The notes: generated by a model from the sequence alone, not told the origin. Positions 35,401-44,563 are shown, numbered from the stretch's first letter. The stretch: DNA of 64,000 nucleotides from Antedon bifida (GCA_963402885.1 OY727101.1:14360417-14424416); one strand, 5' to 3'. Program-made: numbers and translations.

Positions 35401-38400
35401 CTTGAAATGAAAGCTTGCTAGGGTGAACTATTGGGTGAGAGCGACTGATGCCGTTTCTGTCGTTTGAACAAGACCAGCCGATTCTTGGTACTGTATCTAT
35501 TTCCGAAGTATCATAGAAATATTTGGTAATACAACATCACATGTGTTTCACAGTATCTAGTAGTAATCTAACCCTTAACCTAACCTTACATGATACAGGC
35601 ACCACATGTGATATGAATGTCAATGAGATGCTGTATTACCAAATTTTCCTATGATACAGTACCTCGAAAATAGATAGTATGTGGAGATAGAGCACTGAGA
35701 ATCAGGTGGTGGCTTTAAATTGAAATAGCGGATTATTGGCAGCCATATTTTAAACGTTTCTTCAGTTGGATTCGTCTTGATATTTGATAATGAACACGTT
35801 GCTATGGGCTTCTTCTTTTGTATTCTGTTTATTTTATGTATCCAATATTCAACAGCGATTAAGAACTGGCAGTTCAATAAAAAAAAAGAAACTTTGTTTG
35901 TGACGTACTCACCCTTGGTTCAGTCATGCCATGAGCTGTTCATGTGACTCATAAGCATTCTGTTAAATGTTAGTCCCTAGTGAAAAAACTTTACTGCAGT
36001 GACAGGTGATGAATTAGGCTACTTCAGCTAAATCTATAGCAGTTTGTTAGACTTTGACATAATAACTTTGCTTGATCAGTGAAAAATTTAAGGCCCTATA
36101 GTTAATGGGTATCAGGCATGCAGGATTGATTTAAAGACCCATTGAACACCCTTATGTGTTCAACAAATTGTCCCCATGAGAGATGTAATTATGTGTGATA
36201 TATATACTGCATTGTCTAACAGTTACAGTATATGAAATTTCAATGTGGACATTGTTTAACTTCTTTTTACAGACTGTATGTAGTGGCAGATTTAGAAATC
36301 ATTTAATGTAAATTTACGCACTCGCTAAAAGTTGGGAGGGCCCCTGTGACTCCTCCCCTCCCCAGGTCAATATTTCTATAGCCATGGAACAATAATTAAA
36401 GCTGTTCCGCTTTTAATAAAGTATATTTATGCCACAGAAACCTGATCACAATGTACTTCTTGGACTTTCAAATGTGTAAACTGTACATCTATAGTCTACT
36501 CGACCAATATTTGAAAACGAAAACCATAGAAAGTCTTCCAAATACAGAGGTCCAAAAGGTCTTTGTTACCATTAAAAATGCATTCGGAATACCAGATTTT
36601 GCAGAAAACCAGACATATTAAAGTTTTTTTGTATTGGGAGAGTTGTATATAAAATACTTATTTTCATGATCATACTATATGGTGTAAACACCTTTCTCAA
36701 TTTATTTATGCTTTTATCTCTTCAGGCTCCACTTAACTGTTATGGCTTTTAATTTTATTGATTTTGTGTATTTAAAAGATGCCTTGTTGTTTTGTGTTTT
36801 TTCCATCTCTTTATTGTGTTATTGTGTTTGCTGAAATAAACAGTATTATTGTTTATTTCAGAATTGAGGAGCTGTTAGGATACAATGTATCACAGGTGGA
36901 AGGTCATTCCTTTTACCAATTCATCCATGCAGGGGATAACCAAGTTGTAGAGAAGAATTTAAAGGATTGTAAGTACCCCATTCAAAGTCTTCTTCACTAT
37001 TGTGTAGCCGATCACAACAGAACTCTTAAAACTGCTTTCTATTGTATCATTTTGTAATATTATTTATATTTTATATTTTTGTTTTTGAGGAGCCTATGCA
37101 CTACAAGCTATGCTTTCATTTAGGCTCCTCCACTTTAAGTTATTAGTAAAGTGAAATAAATGAAATGAAATGGTGCTGTCAACCTCCCCATTTACATACA
37201 TGATACCCCTTGGTCTAAAAGGAGAAAGTTTGTTTCTGAAGATTATCAGTATCAAGCATTCAAATATAATTAGTTTTAATTAGTTAGTTCAATATAAATA
37301 CTCATTGTATTGTTAACTTAAAGATGTATTGTCCCCCTATTTTTGTTTTGTTTTTTTGAATAAGCCATTTTAATGTCACATAATAGTTTTATCCACTTTG
37401 AACAAAAATTGAATCGGATAAAAATGTATTTACGTGAAAAACTGTAATTTAAAGCAAAAAATAGTCAAATTGGCTGCCAGTCAATGGTTTTTTTTTGTTG
37501 ATTTTGACCATTTTTATGAGAAAACATTTTTCTTTTTTTTTACAGAAGGGATTAACTTTATTAAAACTACAAAATAACCTATTCAAAGTCTGATTTAATT
37601 AATCTTCATTTTTTGTGATTTTGGGAGACAATACATCTTTAAAATACCTTTACCTCTGAGTTTTTTTTTTCACAAAACCATAAGTGAAAACAAAATGACA
37701 TCATTGAGGACTGTTTCATAAAATTGAAAGTTTTTGAATGAGAAGTGTGTGAATAAGACGATTTAGAAACTATGCAGTCCGATTTCGTTTCCGTCTGGTG
37801 TTTTTGATACTTATCAAACAGACATGGGGTAATTCTATCACCTCATCATTTAAATTTGAAGGTGATGAATGAATTATTTTGGAACGCTAGTGTGTAACCA
37901 TCTGCCGCTACTATTAAACCTGTTTTATTTATTGCTATTAATTGTTACCTGGATTTTTTCGTAATAACAAAAGGAATTAACCCCCCTAAAGCATATTATA
38001 TTAAACATACCAAAGTGCGGATCAAGACCTCCTTTATAAACATTTTCACTAACACCTGCGGTTTTGTTTACAGTATATGCCAAAGGACAATCTGTGATTG
38101 GTCGATATCGGTTTCTGGCTAAAGTTGGTGGCTACGCATGGATGAGCACAGAAGCAACAATCATATACCACAACAAGTCGTGCAAACCGCAGTGCATTGT
38201 GTGTATCCATTATATGATAAGGTATAAAATGTTTAAAAACCTTGGGGGTTCAATAGTGTGAAAATGATGAGGAATTGTCATTGTTCAACATCCTTTTGTA
38301 CACATCATAAAGTATTACAATGCAAATCCTTTAAAAGCAATGCTTACAATAAGCTGATTAGAAAACTTGTTTTTCCATTTCTGTATGATATAAAAGTTGA

Positions 38401-41400
38401 CCTATATGAAATTTGTGAAACATCAACAGTGTATAGAAATAAAAAGGTTGACAGTGTAAAAGGGGCATAAGTCTAAAGCCTTGTCTACACTATCAAACTT
38501 TATGAGACAAAAAGTGTGATGTTCTCAAATATGATAGTGATATGCCGAAACATGGTAGTGATTTGACATCATCATGTCCATATATGGGATTGTGTAGACA
38601 GAGCTTAAGTGTAAAAAGGCATTCTCAGTTTTTCTTTTTTTTTCATCATTTAACAAATGACAACCATATAAATTAATAATTTTTTCAGTGATGTAGAAAA
38701 AGAGGAGGAGATTGTGTCATTAGAACAAGAAGTTGAAAATTCAAAGACAAAACCAACGGCAAGCAAACAGACTAATGAAAGTCCATTTGTGTACTGGAGT
38801 CCAGACCAGAACAAGACAAGTACGTACTAATATTATTAGCATGTGTCATATCTTCTTTCAAACAATTGTTTGTAGATTTTGCAGGTGGACTGACAGTTTC
38901 AGAACCATAGACTAACATTTACTTGAGATAAGATAGTTAAGAAATGACTTAAGTTTACTTATGAAACCTCTCTTTTTATCTTATGAAATAGAGTTTTTCA
39001 TAGATTTTAGAAAAAAATACATACAAATAATTATTATCTTGGGTTATATTCTAAATCATTAGATTATTCTTTTTTTGCCAAGCACATTTGATAAATCAGA
39101 ACTCAGGTCTAAATAAATGTTTATAAAAGATTTTTTTTCTTACTACAGTTGAGTTGGATCCCAATGAACTGGATTCCCTGGCACCCACACCTGGGGAAGA
39201 ATTTGTGCCACTTTTCAGTTCAGCGATGAAAGGTTTGTTATTTTTTAAATTTATTTTATCAACTAAGTTGTACTTTACTGATGAATGGGACCAACAGGTG
39301 GTAAAAACCTCTAAAACGATCCAGTCTCAATTTCACAGTAGATGTGTGTGACTGTGTGTGTGGACTAATATTCCAGGGTAAACCCTACTCGTCTCGAAAG
39401 ATGTACTGGATTCTTTAAAGTGCACATGATCTAGATGTGTACACTGAACCTACGGTTCATAGACCTTATCCGAGAAGACTCGTTCTACCACAAAAAACAA
39501 TGAAGCGAGTGAGCCTCGAACCCTTGCCGATGTTAAGGCTATGCAGTTACAGTTCCACTGTTTTTAACCACTCGGCCACTTACTTGTTAATGTATTTTGG
39601 AGTTTCCTATAGTAATTAAGCAAATATTGTTATATGTAGAGATACAGCACTGAGAATCTGGTAATTATAACCGTAGCTAACATAACATAATACAATCATT
39701 ACTTAACTTTGTTTATAGATGGTGAGACATGTTTAAGCAGGGAAGGATCCGTGAACTACTCCGACATGATGGATGGTCTTGGTGATAACTTTATGGACTT
39801 CAATCCATTTGCTCCTATGGATTTTGAGAGTGAAGACAAACAGATGTCACCACAGGTAACATAATATTCTTCACATAACTACATTGACAATGACAATACA
39901 AAGTAAAAAAATTATTAAGCTCTGTCTACACTATCAAACTAGTTTGACATACAAAGTGTGATGTGCCTAAATATGGTAGTGATATGCCCAAATATGGTAG
40001 TGATATGACATCATCATGTCCATATATGGGCACATCACTTTTCTTTGTCACACAAAGTTTGATAGTGTAGACAGAGCTTTAAGCAGAAAGGTTTCTTGCA
40101 TTACATTTTGTGTTTTCCTTGTATAACAGGAAATAAACATTGACCAGGACCCAACTGATATCCTTCCTAAGAAAGACCAGATTGTGTCCACAGAACAATA
40201 CATATCAATTGAGGTGAGCCTACCGGATTTAATTTAAGCTATTCATCATTATTGTAGTACTGTATGTATCTCAACCACAAACGTTTTCTGCATGCACTTC
40301 CTGGAAGGAGACATACATTTTCATTTATAGATATGTTTACAAACAAATTTGTCTGTTTTAGCAAAAAACGCTTATATACACATGCCATTTCTTCTAATAA
40401 TAATAATAAATGAAAATGTCTATAGCACTGAAATCCTCCACTCAAGCGGCGCTCATGTTTCATATAATGTTACATACTGAAACCTATCAGAGGTAGCATT
40501 ACATAGAATGTACCTCTTAAACCTATCAGAGTTATATCAAAAGTACTATTGAGTTATAATACGGTATCGACTCAGATGTATAAAGGGTCTTTCACACCTG
40601 TTCCGGCACGGTTGCGGTCCGGCGCCGGAAAATCCAATCGAACGCCAATTTTTCGTTTTCACGCGGCTACGCACATATCGATTGGCGCATAGCCGCGTGA
40701 AAATGAAACATTGATGTTCGATTCGCCGGACCGGAACCGTGCCGGAACAGGTGTGAAAGACCCTTAAGAGAGTTTTAACTATTCACACAAGCACTTAACC
40801 CAGTCGTAACATGGCAGCTTAAGCATTGCATAAAAAGAGTTAAATTTAGTATGTGTAAACACAGCTATAAGTGACATGGCAGCTTAAGCGTTGCATAAAA
40901 AGAGTTAAATTTAAATGGAAACACAGCTATAATTGAAGCTGGGTGAAAGTGGATCAGGTAACTACTGAACTGTAACCTGAGGGTGTTTTTTATTTTACCC
41001 AGCCAAAGAGTCCAAATACCACACAAAAATACAATACATACTCCAAGCAGACACTTGGCACAATAGCCATGCTTACTCTTGCCAAGAGGAATTGGCAGGC
41101 CTAAGTACCTAGACCTAGGGATTTCAATTTTGCATTGTCAGTAGAAAATTGAAACCCTGTATCTGATTTGTAATAGGATTCAAACATGGATGAGCTTGGC
41201 ATGAATGCGCCTCTAATTCTAGATGAAGAATGTCAGTTTACCACCGACATGTTGACAGACTTGGATGGAGTATGTTGGAACAGGTGGAAGGAGGTTAATC
41301 CATTTTCTCTTCCTATGACGTAAGTCTCCCACTTCCACACTTTTTAAAAATTTTATTTATTTTTTTCACACACCCCTCTCCACTATATTTCCAAACACAA

Positions 41401-44263
41401 CATAATTTACCCAGCCAAAGAGTCCAAATACGTATGTTGGAACAGTTGTAAGCCTGTTAATCTGTTTTCTCTTCGTACAGTATGACGTAATATAAGTCTC
41501 CCATTTCACGCGCCCCTCTCCACTATATTTCCAAACAGAACATTATTCAATGACATTATCACCACTAGTAGTGGAGTTGTAGCTTGGTAGATATATATAT
41601 ATAAAACCGTACTATAATCCTTGCTTGAGTATAATTTAGGCTAAGCTTAGACACATGATTGTAAATGCAATCCAAATATAATTCGACCCCCTAAGTTACT
41701 CCATATGTCATACCCAGGCCTCATTGTCATTGTCATGTACGGTAGCTTATCCACCTGTAATTGGCAAAATTCTGCCACACAGTCAACAAACATGTTCTTC
41801 TTCCCCACCTCTTTTCTGTACCTACCTGCCTAATTTATATCAGTACCATTTAATAAGTAACCCATCTTTTTCTGTTAAAATAAAGATACTATTATTAATG
41901 CGCCTTTTTAATTTACATTAATTTCACATAATTTCTTCCGCCTTTTTGTACCTTTAGGGCATTCATGTTTTAGACAGTTATTTATCAAGTGAAAACTATT
42001 TTTATTTCATTGTAGGGGGTCTGTTGAAGACACTGTTTGTGAGAGAACTGACGTCATGCCTGATACTCCATATATTGACCGTTTGAATACTTCTTTGAGT
42101 AAAATGACTGGTTTAAGTCGGAGCATGCCAAACATGTCGGTTGGTCCTGCAAGTACAAAGAACGATGACTTTTCAAGACCAATTCCAACTCCTGATATTG
42201 CCACCAACCTGATGTTCTCACCAGATAACTGTCTTGGGATCCAACAGAACATAAGTGATCAAAGAAATATTCCTCCAGATATATTGCAGGAACTACCAGG
42301 ATACAACAGAATACAGACATCACAAACTGCACCAAGACAAATGACTATGCAAGAATTGCAGATACTATCGCCAACACCACAGATGGAATCACAAATCTCA
42401 CCACAGCCATTGGTGATGTTATCACAGATATCACCATCACATACGCTATCACAGGTCTCCTTACAATCACCACAGATGCCATCAAAAATATTTCAGACCA
42501 CACCACCACACATGTCGCTGAAAACATCAGAGGCACAATCATCTTTGACATCACCACAAATGTCACCGGTCTTAATAAGACAACTGCCATCAGAAGGCTC
42601 ACCACTAACTTCCCAGATCTCAACAGGGCAGGTTTCACCAGTGCCGATCATGTCACCAATCATCTCGCAACAAGGGTCACCAATCATCTCGCAACAAGGG
42701 TCACAGATCGTTCCTCCGTCGGTACTGTCTACATCAACATCAGGAATGATGCTGTCATTTCCTTATTTTCTGTTGAACTATCAATCGGAGAAAAGACCTG
42801 TCCCAGATTGGAAAGCAAGTGCGAACCTACCACAATCAAACTTAAGAATACTGAAACGCAAAATTAGCATTGATGCTAACCCAATACAAGCTAAACTGTT
42901 CGCAAAAGCAGCTGAAAATAAAGAGACATTTGTGAAAAAAGAACGGGAACCAAATAAAAGGAATTGTCCTATTAGTGAGTATTGTGTTTTGTATTCAAAT
43001 TGCATTATTATGGCTACCCTATGTTTGAATCGACACTTTTCATATTTAGAGACTAAACCAAGCTGTTTCAACCACCAAAAAGTCAGTTAAAACTTTGCCT
43101 CAAAGTAAATCTTTAAATAAAAGTAATATTTGTATTATATAGCGCTTATTGCACAATGCTCCTAAGGGCTTCACATTATTACCCTGGTCATTTTTTGGGA
43201 TCAAACACATATGCAAACATACTCCCATAATGCAGCTAGTAATCGGTGCAAAATTGTGTCTTGATCTAACCGGGTACATATTTTATATACCTGGGTAGAG
43301 AGAGGCAAAAGTATCTTGTACCTGTACAAGCAATGCGGCGAGAGTTGGATTCAAACTCACGATCTCACAATCAGTAATCCAACGTCTAACACACTGCCAC
43401 ACGCCCTTTACAAATAATAATAAATGTTTCTGTTTATTTTTTTAGATAAACAAACTGTGAGTACAGTAGACTTGAACGCATGGGCAGATATTCGTAACCA
43501 ATCAGAGTACAGCACAGTCGGTAGCACTCTTACTCATTCAAAGCTGTTACAACAAGTAGCCATGAAAGCGGTATGTGAGGGAAATGTTACTCTCTTTTTT
43601 TCTTCTCCATTTTTAAGCAAATTTTATATTGGCATAACATAAATAAGTATGTAGTCTCTGCTAAAAAATTGTTGGGCTCTGCCACGAACATTCTTTTAGG
43701 CTGTTTTTGTTCATTAAAATAATATCAACCCAGGTGTCAACACCAGTGTTTTGTATGGTGTGCATTCTGGTGTGATGTGTGTGCTAGGCATGTGTGAAGG
43801 GTATTAAGCGCTGTCTACACTATCAAACTTTATGTGGCACAAAAAATGTGATATGCCCATAAGTGGACATGACGATGTCATACCACTACCATATTTGAGC
43901 ATATCACTACCATATTTGGGCACATCACACATTAGTTTGATAGTGTAGACAGAGCTTTAGATGTGCTAAAATACTAGCAGTGTTTTCATTTTGATTTATT
44001 TATTTATTTTGACAGTAATAACAATTTATTTTTTACTTCTGAAATGATAGAATGAATCCTCAAAGAACACTCTGAGTTCACCATCTCCATCATTGTTCAG
44101 CACAATGTCGATTGCGAGCCTCATCAGCTCATCGTCTCAGCTTGATTCCATACCGCTGATCAACCAATATGATGCCGAGGTCAACGCACCCATCACCTCC
44201 TCCTGTCTGCTGCAAGGGGACGAACTTCTCAAAGCTCTTGACCAATCAAAAGGAGACAATTAG
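26348..44263 (+). CDS. HIF1A: Hypoxia-inducible factor alpha subunit, complete, 15 coding exons
   Basis: Oxygen-regulated bHLH-PAS transcription factor that pairs with ARNT. Coding exons: 26348-26427, 27659-27855, 30649-30812, 34310-34498, 34833-35020, 36862-36968, 38074-38221, 38689-38819, 39149-39232, 39719-39855, 40130-40213, 41177-41319, 42016-42974, 43446-43570, 44051-44263; 982 aa with phases that all agree. Domains: bHLH about 28-82 ([28 protein letters not shown]), PAS-A about 100-165 plus [11 protein letters not shown] (about 155-166), PAS-B about 237-360 ([31 protein letters not shown]). N-terminal ODD site [13 protein letters not shown] with Pro about 414; C-terminal ODD site [15 protein letters not shown] with Pro about 515; long SP/SQ-rich linker; KRK at about 808-811; C-terminal activation domain YDAEVNAPI with Asn about 957 (target of FIH), ending [18 protein letters not shown]. 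The single-copy invertebrate orthologue of HIF1A/EPAS1/HIF3A. Confidence 0.96.
27245..27578. mobile_element. Family D element, decayed copy
   Basis: Reverse-oriented relative of 4702-5041: GTATGACCCACTATAC at the left and CAATTGACAAG at the right, with many substitutions, in HIF intron 1. The TGACGCAC motifs are mostly mutated. Confidence 0.8.
27659..27855 (+). CDS. HIF1A: HIF-alpha exon 2 (bHLH)
   Basis: Codes for [20 protein letters not shown], then [13 protein letters not shown] and [19 protein letters not shown]. The basic region has Cys at residue 42, as in EPAS1 rather than HIF1A (Ser). Confidence 0.95.
27878..27917. mobile_element. Family A MITE, copy 5 (fragment)
   Basis: Only the right end (TTTGTCACATAAAGTTTGAT to GTAGACAGATC). 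It starts about 22 bp after the exon 2 donor. Confidence 0.7.
28171..28425. mobile_element. Family C element, partial copy
   Basis: AAGATGTATTGTCACC, AAACATGAAAAATGAAGATT and TAGGCCATTTCACAGTTTT match the other family C copies; the right terminal repeat is not seen. Confidence 0.65.
28837..29369. mobile_element. Family E inverted-repeat element with 8-bp target duplication
   Basis: 533-bp element with ends GGGTATTGCTAAA and TTTAGCAATACCC, flanked by the direct 8-bp repeat AATATTAT (28829-28836, 29370-29377). Inside, an arm of about 115 bp (CTCCAAATGGCTTATTATTG...) occurs once inverted at the right (about 29187-29307) and twice in direct order at the left (about 28853-28970, 29028-29130). An 8-bp duplication fits hAT, P or Merlin elements. 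No coding capacity. Confidence 0.88.
30649..30812 (+). CDS. HIF1A: HIF-alpha exon 3 (PAS-A start)
   Basis: Codes for [20 protein letters not shown] then [18 protein letters not shown], the classic first PAS strand pattern. Joins exon 2 through a split Glu codon. Confidence 0.95.
31382..31662. repeat. Tandem duplication (about 140 bp x 2) in HIF intron
   Basis: Both units contain TTCTGGATTATATA, GTGAACCAGGCCTTAATAA, TGTCTGGTGAACTTTA and GACAATGTA. Second unit starts about 31521. Confidence 0.8.
32161..32230 (+). repeat. tRNA-like SINE head
   Basis: GTAGCTTGGTGGTTAACATG and GCAGGGTTCAATCC; same family as 20930. Confidence 0.6.
32321..32420. mobile_element. Family A MITE, copy 6 (left half)
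   Basis: Runs from TGTACACTATCAAACGGGTT to GACATCATCAT and stops near the centre of the palindrome. Confidence 0.75.
33053..33172. mobile_element. Family A MITE, copy 7 (right part)
   Basis: Two TATGGTAGTGATAT blocks then TTTTGTCACATAAAGTTTGA to the right end; left terminus missing. Confidence 0.75.
33850..34165. repeat. Dispersed AATAGGGG repeat segment
   Basis: Series of AGTCCCTATTAAGGGAACAA, CTGAATAGGGGTTGTCC and AAAACATAT..TCCC pieces, related to both minisatellites and to 52580-52770 and 20300-20400. Confidence 0.6.
34310..34498 (+). CDS. HIF1A: HIF-alpha exon 4 (PAS-A end)
   Basis: Codes for [20 protein letters not shown] and [19 protein letters not shown], near-diagnostic HIF blocks. 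63 codons, phase 0 on both sides. Confidence 0.95.
34833..35020 (+). CDS. HIF1A: HIF-alpha exon 5 (inter-PAS/PAS-B)
   Basis: Codes for [20 protein letters not shown] and [11 protein letters not shown], conserved at the PAS-B entry. Confidence 0.95.
35085..35310 (+). repeat. LINE 3' end fragment
   Basis: Decayed coding text similar to the C-terminus of a CR1-like reverse transcriptase ORF (TRP-L-P-R-S-I-R pattern from CTTCCTCGTTCCATCCG) followed by GCTTTATAAATGTTCGATAT and a TTATTATTA tail. The same tail recurs at 63305-63395. Confidence 0.6.
35515..35660. mobile_element. Inverted-repeat element (unassigned)
   Basis: CATAGAAATATTTGGTAATA at the left pairs with TATTACCAAATTTTCCTATG at the right; ACATGTG/CACATGT lie inside. 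Flanks share TACTGTAT/ATACAGTA. No target duplication defined. Confidence 0.6.
36862..36968 (+). CDS. HIF1A: HIF-alpha exon 6 (PAS-B)
   Basis: Codes for [20 protein letters not shown], the PAS-B helix region. Confidence 0.93.
37322..37638. mobile_element. Family C element, complete, TTAA site
   Basis: 317 bp, ends AGATGTATTGTCCCC and its inverse (GGGAGACAATACATCT), flanked by TTAA at 37318-37321 and 37639-37642. TTAA targets fit piggyBac or Kolobok type transposition. No coding sequence. Confidence 0.85.
38074..38221 (+). CDS. HIF1A: HIF-alpha exon 7 (PAS-B end)
   Basis: Codes for [31 protein letters not shown] and [13 protein letters not shown]. Confidence 0.94.
38474..38608. mobile_element. 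Family A MITE, copy 8 (rearranged)
   Basis: Left end has the CAAACTTTATG form while the interior has the TATGGTAGTGAT orientation, so it looks recombined or internally inverted; the right arm is shortened. Confidence 0.75.
38689..38819 (+). CDS. HIF1A: HIF-alpha exon 8
   Basis: Acidic linker after PAS-B ([16 protein letters not shown]), low conservation; assigned by splice sites and phase. Confidence 0.85.
39149..39232 (+). CDS. HIF1A: HIF-alpha exon 9 (N-terminal ODD site)
   Basis: Codes for [24 protein letters not shown] fits LxxLAP, where prolyl hydroxylation lets VHL bind; Pro about 414 corresponds to human Pro402. Confidence 0.93.
39370..39600 (-). repeat. tRNA-derived SINE
   Basis: On the minus strand it begins TGGCCGAGTGGTTAAAAACA (Leu/Ser-tRNA-like A box) and carries GGCAAGGGTTCGAGGCTCAC (B box). 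Related to 17375-17700. Confidence 0.7.
39719..39855 (+). CDS. HIF1A: HIF-alpha exon 10
   Basis: Codes for [20 protein letters not shown], acidic and Met/Phe-rich between the two ODD sites. Confidence 0.85.
39915..40082. mobile_element. Family A MITE, copy 9 (complete)
   Basis: Well preserved copy with both terminal repeats (AAGCTCTGTCTACACTATC and inverse) in the TATGGTAGTGATAT orientation. Confidence 0.88.
40130..40213 (+). CDS. HIF1A: HIF-alpha exon 11
   Basis: 28 codons ([20 protein letters not shown]), phase 0 both sides, GTGAGC donor. Linker between ODD sites. Confidence 0.8.
40584..40764. mobile_element. Foldback MITE with TAA target duplication
   Basis: 181 bp, ends AGGGTCTTTCACACCTGTTC and its inverse; TAA on each side (40581-40583, 40765-40767). 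Interior is GC-rich and nearly fully palindromic, in sharp contrast to the AT-rich intron. Fits a Harbinger-type 3-bp duplication. Confidence 0.85.
40808..40932. repeat. Tandem duplication (about 63 bp x 2)
   Basis: CATGGCAGCTTAAGC.TTGCAT then AAAAAGAGTTAAATTTA and AAACACAGCTATAA, twice. Confidence 0.85.
41177..41319 (+). CDS. HIF1A: HIF-alpha exon 12 (C-terminal ODD site)
   Basis: Codes for [18 protein letters not shown], aligning without gaps to the vertebrate C-terminal ODD (…LEMLAPYIPMDDDFQL). The Leu before AlaPro is Asn here (LxxNAP). An alternative donor GTATGT at 41270 would break phase with exon 13, so 41319 is preferred. Confidence 0.85.
41270..41540. repeat. Duplicated exon 12 end with donor
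   Basis: 41270-41399 (GTATGTTGGAACAG, TTTTCTCTT, TATGACGTAA, AGTCTCCCA, CTCTCCACTATATTTCCAAA) recurs at 41432-41540. The second copy is preceded by ACCCAGCCAAAGAGTCCAAA, which in the first copy lies at 40998, before the exon. Confidence 0.85.
42016..42974 (+). CDS. HIF1A: HIF-alpha exon 13 (SP/SQ-rich linker)
   Basis: Largest exon, about 320 residues. Opens with Pro/Ser/Thr-rich text, then many SPQM/SQIS/TPP steps in a low-complexity region (about residues 650-800) including tandem PIISQQGS repeats, and ends with [14 protein letters not shown], where KRK may be the C-terminal nuclear localisation signal. Antisense open frames over it are compositional shadows. Confidence 0.9.
43130..43415 (-). 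repeat. SINE, copy 1
   Basis: Shares GGCGAGAGTTGGATTC, ACGATCTCAC.ATCAGTAATC, ACATACTCCCATAAT and TATACCTGGGT blocks with 56480-56790. On the minus strand the GATCGTGAG.TCGTG.GTTCGAATCC end is a tRNA-like B box region. Confidence 0.8.
43446..43570 (+). CDS. HIF1A: HIF-alpha exon 14
   Basis: Codes for [16 protein letters not shown] and [12 protein letters not shown]; placed by splice consensus and phase. Confidence 0.82.
43804..43959. mobile_element. Family A MITE, copy 10
   Basis: Both ends present (GCTGTCTACACTATCAAAC and GTTTGATAGTGTAGACAG), ACTACCATATTTG orientation; in the last HIF intron. Confidence 0.85.
44051..44263 (+). CDS. HIF1A: HIF-alpha terminal exon (C-TAD)
   Basis: Codes for [13 protein letters not shown] and [18 protein letters not shown], stop TAG. 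The Asn of EVNAPI (about 957) matches human Asn803, the FIH-1 target that controls CBP/p300 binding. This is a near-exact vertebrate-type end. Confidence 0.97.
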   Translation, partial: NESSKNTLSSPSPSLFSTMSIASLISSSSQLDSIPLINQYDAEVNAPITSSCLLQGDELLKALDQSKGDN

Positions 44264-44320
44264 TATATCATCATTGGCACATGTTTGATCGAGCTACTTG
44301 GATTGTTGCGTACATTTATG

Positions 44321-44426
44321 CGTATCTCGCAGTTTTATGCGCCAAGCACTCTCTTATAATTATTGACAGTTGTTTATGTGTATCTCGCAGTTTTATGCAC
44401 CAAGCACAGTTATTGATAGTTGTTTA
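44321..44426. repeat. Tandem duplication in HIF 3' UTR
   Basis: TATCTCGCAGTTTTATGC, CCAAGCAC, TTATTGA.AGTTGTTTA repeated; second unit starts about 44381 and has an internal deletion. Confidence 0.8.
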
Positions 44427-44557
44427 CCAACGTATTCTTTTAATCAAAGTATGTCAATGGTTTAACTAAGGGTTAATTGAATTAGCACTCCTAACAATAT
44501 TTGTTAAGTCTAACTTTGTATAAAGTATTGAGCCAACCATGCATTTAAGAAGTCTGA

Positions 44558-44563
44558 ATAAAA
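44558..44563 (+). terminator. HIF1A: AATAAA polyadenylation signal of HIF-alpha
   Basis: First AATAAA after the stop, about 295 bp downstream. Further AATAAA sites follow. Confidence 0.55.

Noticed and set aside
39280..39620. Plus-strand open frames after HIF exon 9
   Set aside because: They read into the intron and through the tRNA-derived SINE; the exon ends at 39232 by donor and phase.
41270..41275. GTATGT as the donor of HIF exon 12
   Set aside because: Using it would put exon 13 out of frame (immediate stop), whereas GTAAGT at 41320 joins in phase.
42054..42690. Long minus-strand open frames opposite HIF exon 13
   Set aside because: Shadows caused by the repetitive Ser/Pro/Gln codons of the real exon.
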